Part shown: positions 63,247-64,000 of the stretch, in pieces
Numbering within the stretch: the first letter of the stretch is position 1
Layout of the letters: each line of letters starts with the position of its first letter
Assembly (NCBI RefSeq): GCF_009363715.1
Contig: NZ_CP045404.1
Location: forward strand, 2,076,001-2,140,000
Reading direction: 5' to 3'
DNA from: Roseovarius sp. THAF9
GTDB lineage: Bacteria; Pseudomonadota; Alphaproteobacteria; Rhodobacterales; Rhodobacteraceae
Length of the DNA: 64,000 nt
Position numbers and translations under genes: made by a program
Notes under the pieces: generated by a model
What the model saw: only the letters and a program-made list of their open reading frames with translations
What the model was told of the DNA's origin: nothing
Database searches by the model: none

Positions 63247-64000
63247 TCAGAGGTTCAACGCCTCGCGTACGGCATCCAGCGCGCTTTCCAGCATGTCGGG
63301 ATTGTCCCGTGCGGCTTGCAGGCTGGACTTCAGCCCCGTCTTTTGCACCGTGCCGAGGTCCGAGTTGTCGATGTACTCGGTAACCTTGTCGTAATCGAAG
63401 CCCTCGGGTGTCAGCAACTCGGTGATAGAGGTCTCGGAGGCCTCGGTTGCCGCCGCTTCAGTCGAATTTACCGCCTCGTCCGTTGCGTCTGCTGCTTCGG
63501 TCGCAGCCTCTTCTGCTGCGGCCTCGGTGCTGTCGGCTGCGGCGTCGGCGGTATCGGCGGCGTCTTCCGCCACCTCTTCGGTCGCGCTGACAGCCTCTTC
63601 TGCCGCATCTTCCGTTGCGTCCGCGGCATCGCCCGCGGCGTCCGCGGTATCCTCGACCGCGTCCTCGGTTGCATCCGCCGCATCGCTGGCAGTGTCGGCA
63701 GCCGCGTCCGCCGCGTCCGAGGCGGCTTGCGTAGTTTCGTCGGCCACTTCCTCGGCTGTCTCCGCGGTCGCATCTGCTGCATCCGCCGCGGCATCGGCAG
63801 CAGCATCCGCGGCGTCACTGGCCGTGTCGGCTGCATCCGCAGCGGTGTCTTCGGCGAAATTGGCCGCATCGTCGGCGGCCTCCACGGCCTCCTGCACCGC
63901 TTCGTCGGCGGCTTGTCCGGTCGCTTCTACGGCATCTTCCGCGGCCTCGCCGGCATCCGCGGCGGCCTCTGCCGTTGCGTCGCCAGCGGCCTCCAGGGCC
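63247..64000 (-). CDS. Ala/Asp/Glu/Thr-rich low-complexity protein, C-terminal part
   Basis: At least 251 residues; the frame stays open to the right edge, so an internal start near 63897 is not the true one. About 165 residues in the shown part consist of Ala alternated with Asp, Glu, Thr, Ser and Val in units such as AADAADTASDAADAAAD, an amphipathic helix pattern. The last 55 residues are ordinary (LLTPEGFDYDKVTEYIDNSD, KTGLKSSLQAARDNP). Looks like a large acidic coiled or apolipoprotein-like protein; function unknown. Confidence 0.8.
   Translation of the reverse strand, partial: ALEAAGDATAEAAADAGEAAEDAVEATGQAADEAVQEAVEAADDAANFAEDTAADAADTASDAADAAADAAADAADATAETAEEVADETTQAASDAADAAADTASDAADATEDAVEDTADAAGDAADATEDAAEEAVSATEEVAEDAADTADAAADSTEAAAEEAATEAADATDEAVNSTEAAATEASETSITELLTPEGFDYDKVTEYIDNSDLGTVQKTGLKSSLQAARDNPDMLESALDAVREALNL

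Noticed and set aside
63468..63869. Second minus-strand frame in the Ala-rich gene (Arg/Pro/Met-rich)
   Set aside because: Frame-shifted reading of a repetitive GC-rich coding region; the Ala-rich frame has a normal C-terminal domain.
63460..63990. Repetitive DNA at the right edge considered as a CRISPR or tandem repeat array
   Set aside because: Repeats are irregular codon-level GCN/GAN alternations inside one open frame, with no fixed repeat or spacer length.
1..64000. Mobile elements, prophage or genomic-island borders
   Set aside because: No transposase, integrase, terminal inverted repeats or attachment-like duplications next to the tRNA genes were seen.

Overview
The window is a contiguous piece of a high-GC alphaproteobacterial chromosome, most likely from the order Rhodobacterales (Roseobacter/Rhodobacter group). 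Pointers are a C4-pathway 5-aminolevulinate synthase, a DUF4167 protein, the siroheme/DUF2849/sulfite reductase/APS reductase/DUF934/ferredoxin reductase block, an N-methylglutamate-synthase-type (mgs/glx) cluster with a glnT-like gene, a GTC-anticodon tRNA-Asp pair, and dense operons with ATGA start/stop overlaps. I see no insertion sequence, integrase, phage module, rRNA operon or CRISPR array; this is mostly core genome with accessory genes between.

Layout. 1-4 kb (minus strand): XRE-cupin regulator, then mgsA-mgsB-mgsC and the start of a type III glutamine-synthetase-like gene that runs off the left edge. 4.1-9.1 kb: a small ORF, ndk with a clear terminator, an ABC-F protein, MarC, a membrane retropepsin, and a DsrE-like exported protein behind an FNR-type promoter. 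8.6-18.3 kb: holC-pepA (minus) diverging from lptF-lptG-lptD-surA-pdxA-ksgA (plus), six genes chained by 4-bp overlaps. 18.3-29 kb: DUF4167, prmC-prfA, small secreted and DUF1499 proteins, agmatinase-like and M20 hydrolases, mazG, DUF2189, amidase, an exported duplicated-domain protein and prfB. 29-38 kb: PBP1A, amidase AmiC-type, a DsbA-like protein, ispG, a RodZ-like protein and hemA. 38-44 kb: peptidase, a dehalogenase-like hydrolase, two identical tRNA-Asp, an XRE-regulator/GNAT convergent pair, two tRNA-Val, an HU-like protein and a small exported protein. 44-49.4 kb: RTX protein, lon, a sparse 0.76-kb interval holding two homologous 22-codon membrane peptides, and tgt. 49.5-57.6 kb: MscS-type channel, SPFH-NfeD pair, a RimB-RimK fusion, a DUF59/SufT-like protein, a SatD-DUF3307 pair behind a double operator, an A-type Fe-S carrier, tpiA and an Lrp/AsnC regulator. 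57.7-63.2 kb: assimilatory sulfate reduction operon cysG-DUF2849-cysI-cysH-DUF934 plus fpr. Right edge: an Ala/Asp/Glu/Thr-rich low-complexity gene that continues outside.

Functional themes are envelope biogenesis (LptF/G/D, SurA, PBP1A, AmiC, RodZ, HolC/PepA neighbours), translation termination (PrfA, PrfB, PrmC, KsgA, Tgt, RimK), nitrogen from methylated amines, and sulfur assimilation. The least familiar signals are: (i) the tandem 22-residue single-pass peptides upstream of lon, one with a promoter and a strong terminator; (ii) the satD-type promoter, where two 6-6-6 inverted repeats lie on the -35 and -10 and the predicted transcript starts exactly at the ATG; (iii) an 18-bp perfect palindrome beside an FNR box upstream of the DsrE-like gene; and (iv) three GGTGCAC repeats at exactly 11-bp spacing upstream of the SufT-like gene. 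No new multi-gene defence or mobile system is evident. Coordinates of starts follow ribosome-binding sites or stop/start overlaps where stated; functional names rest on recognised motifs, not on database searches.
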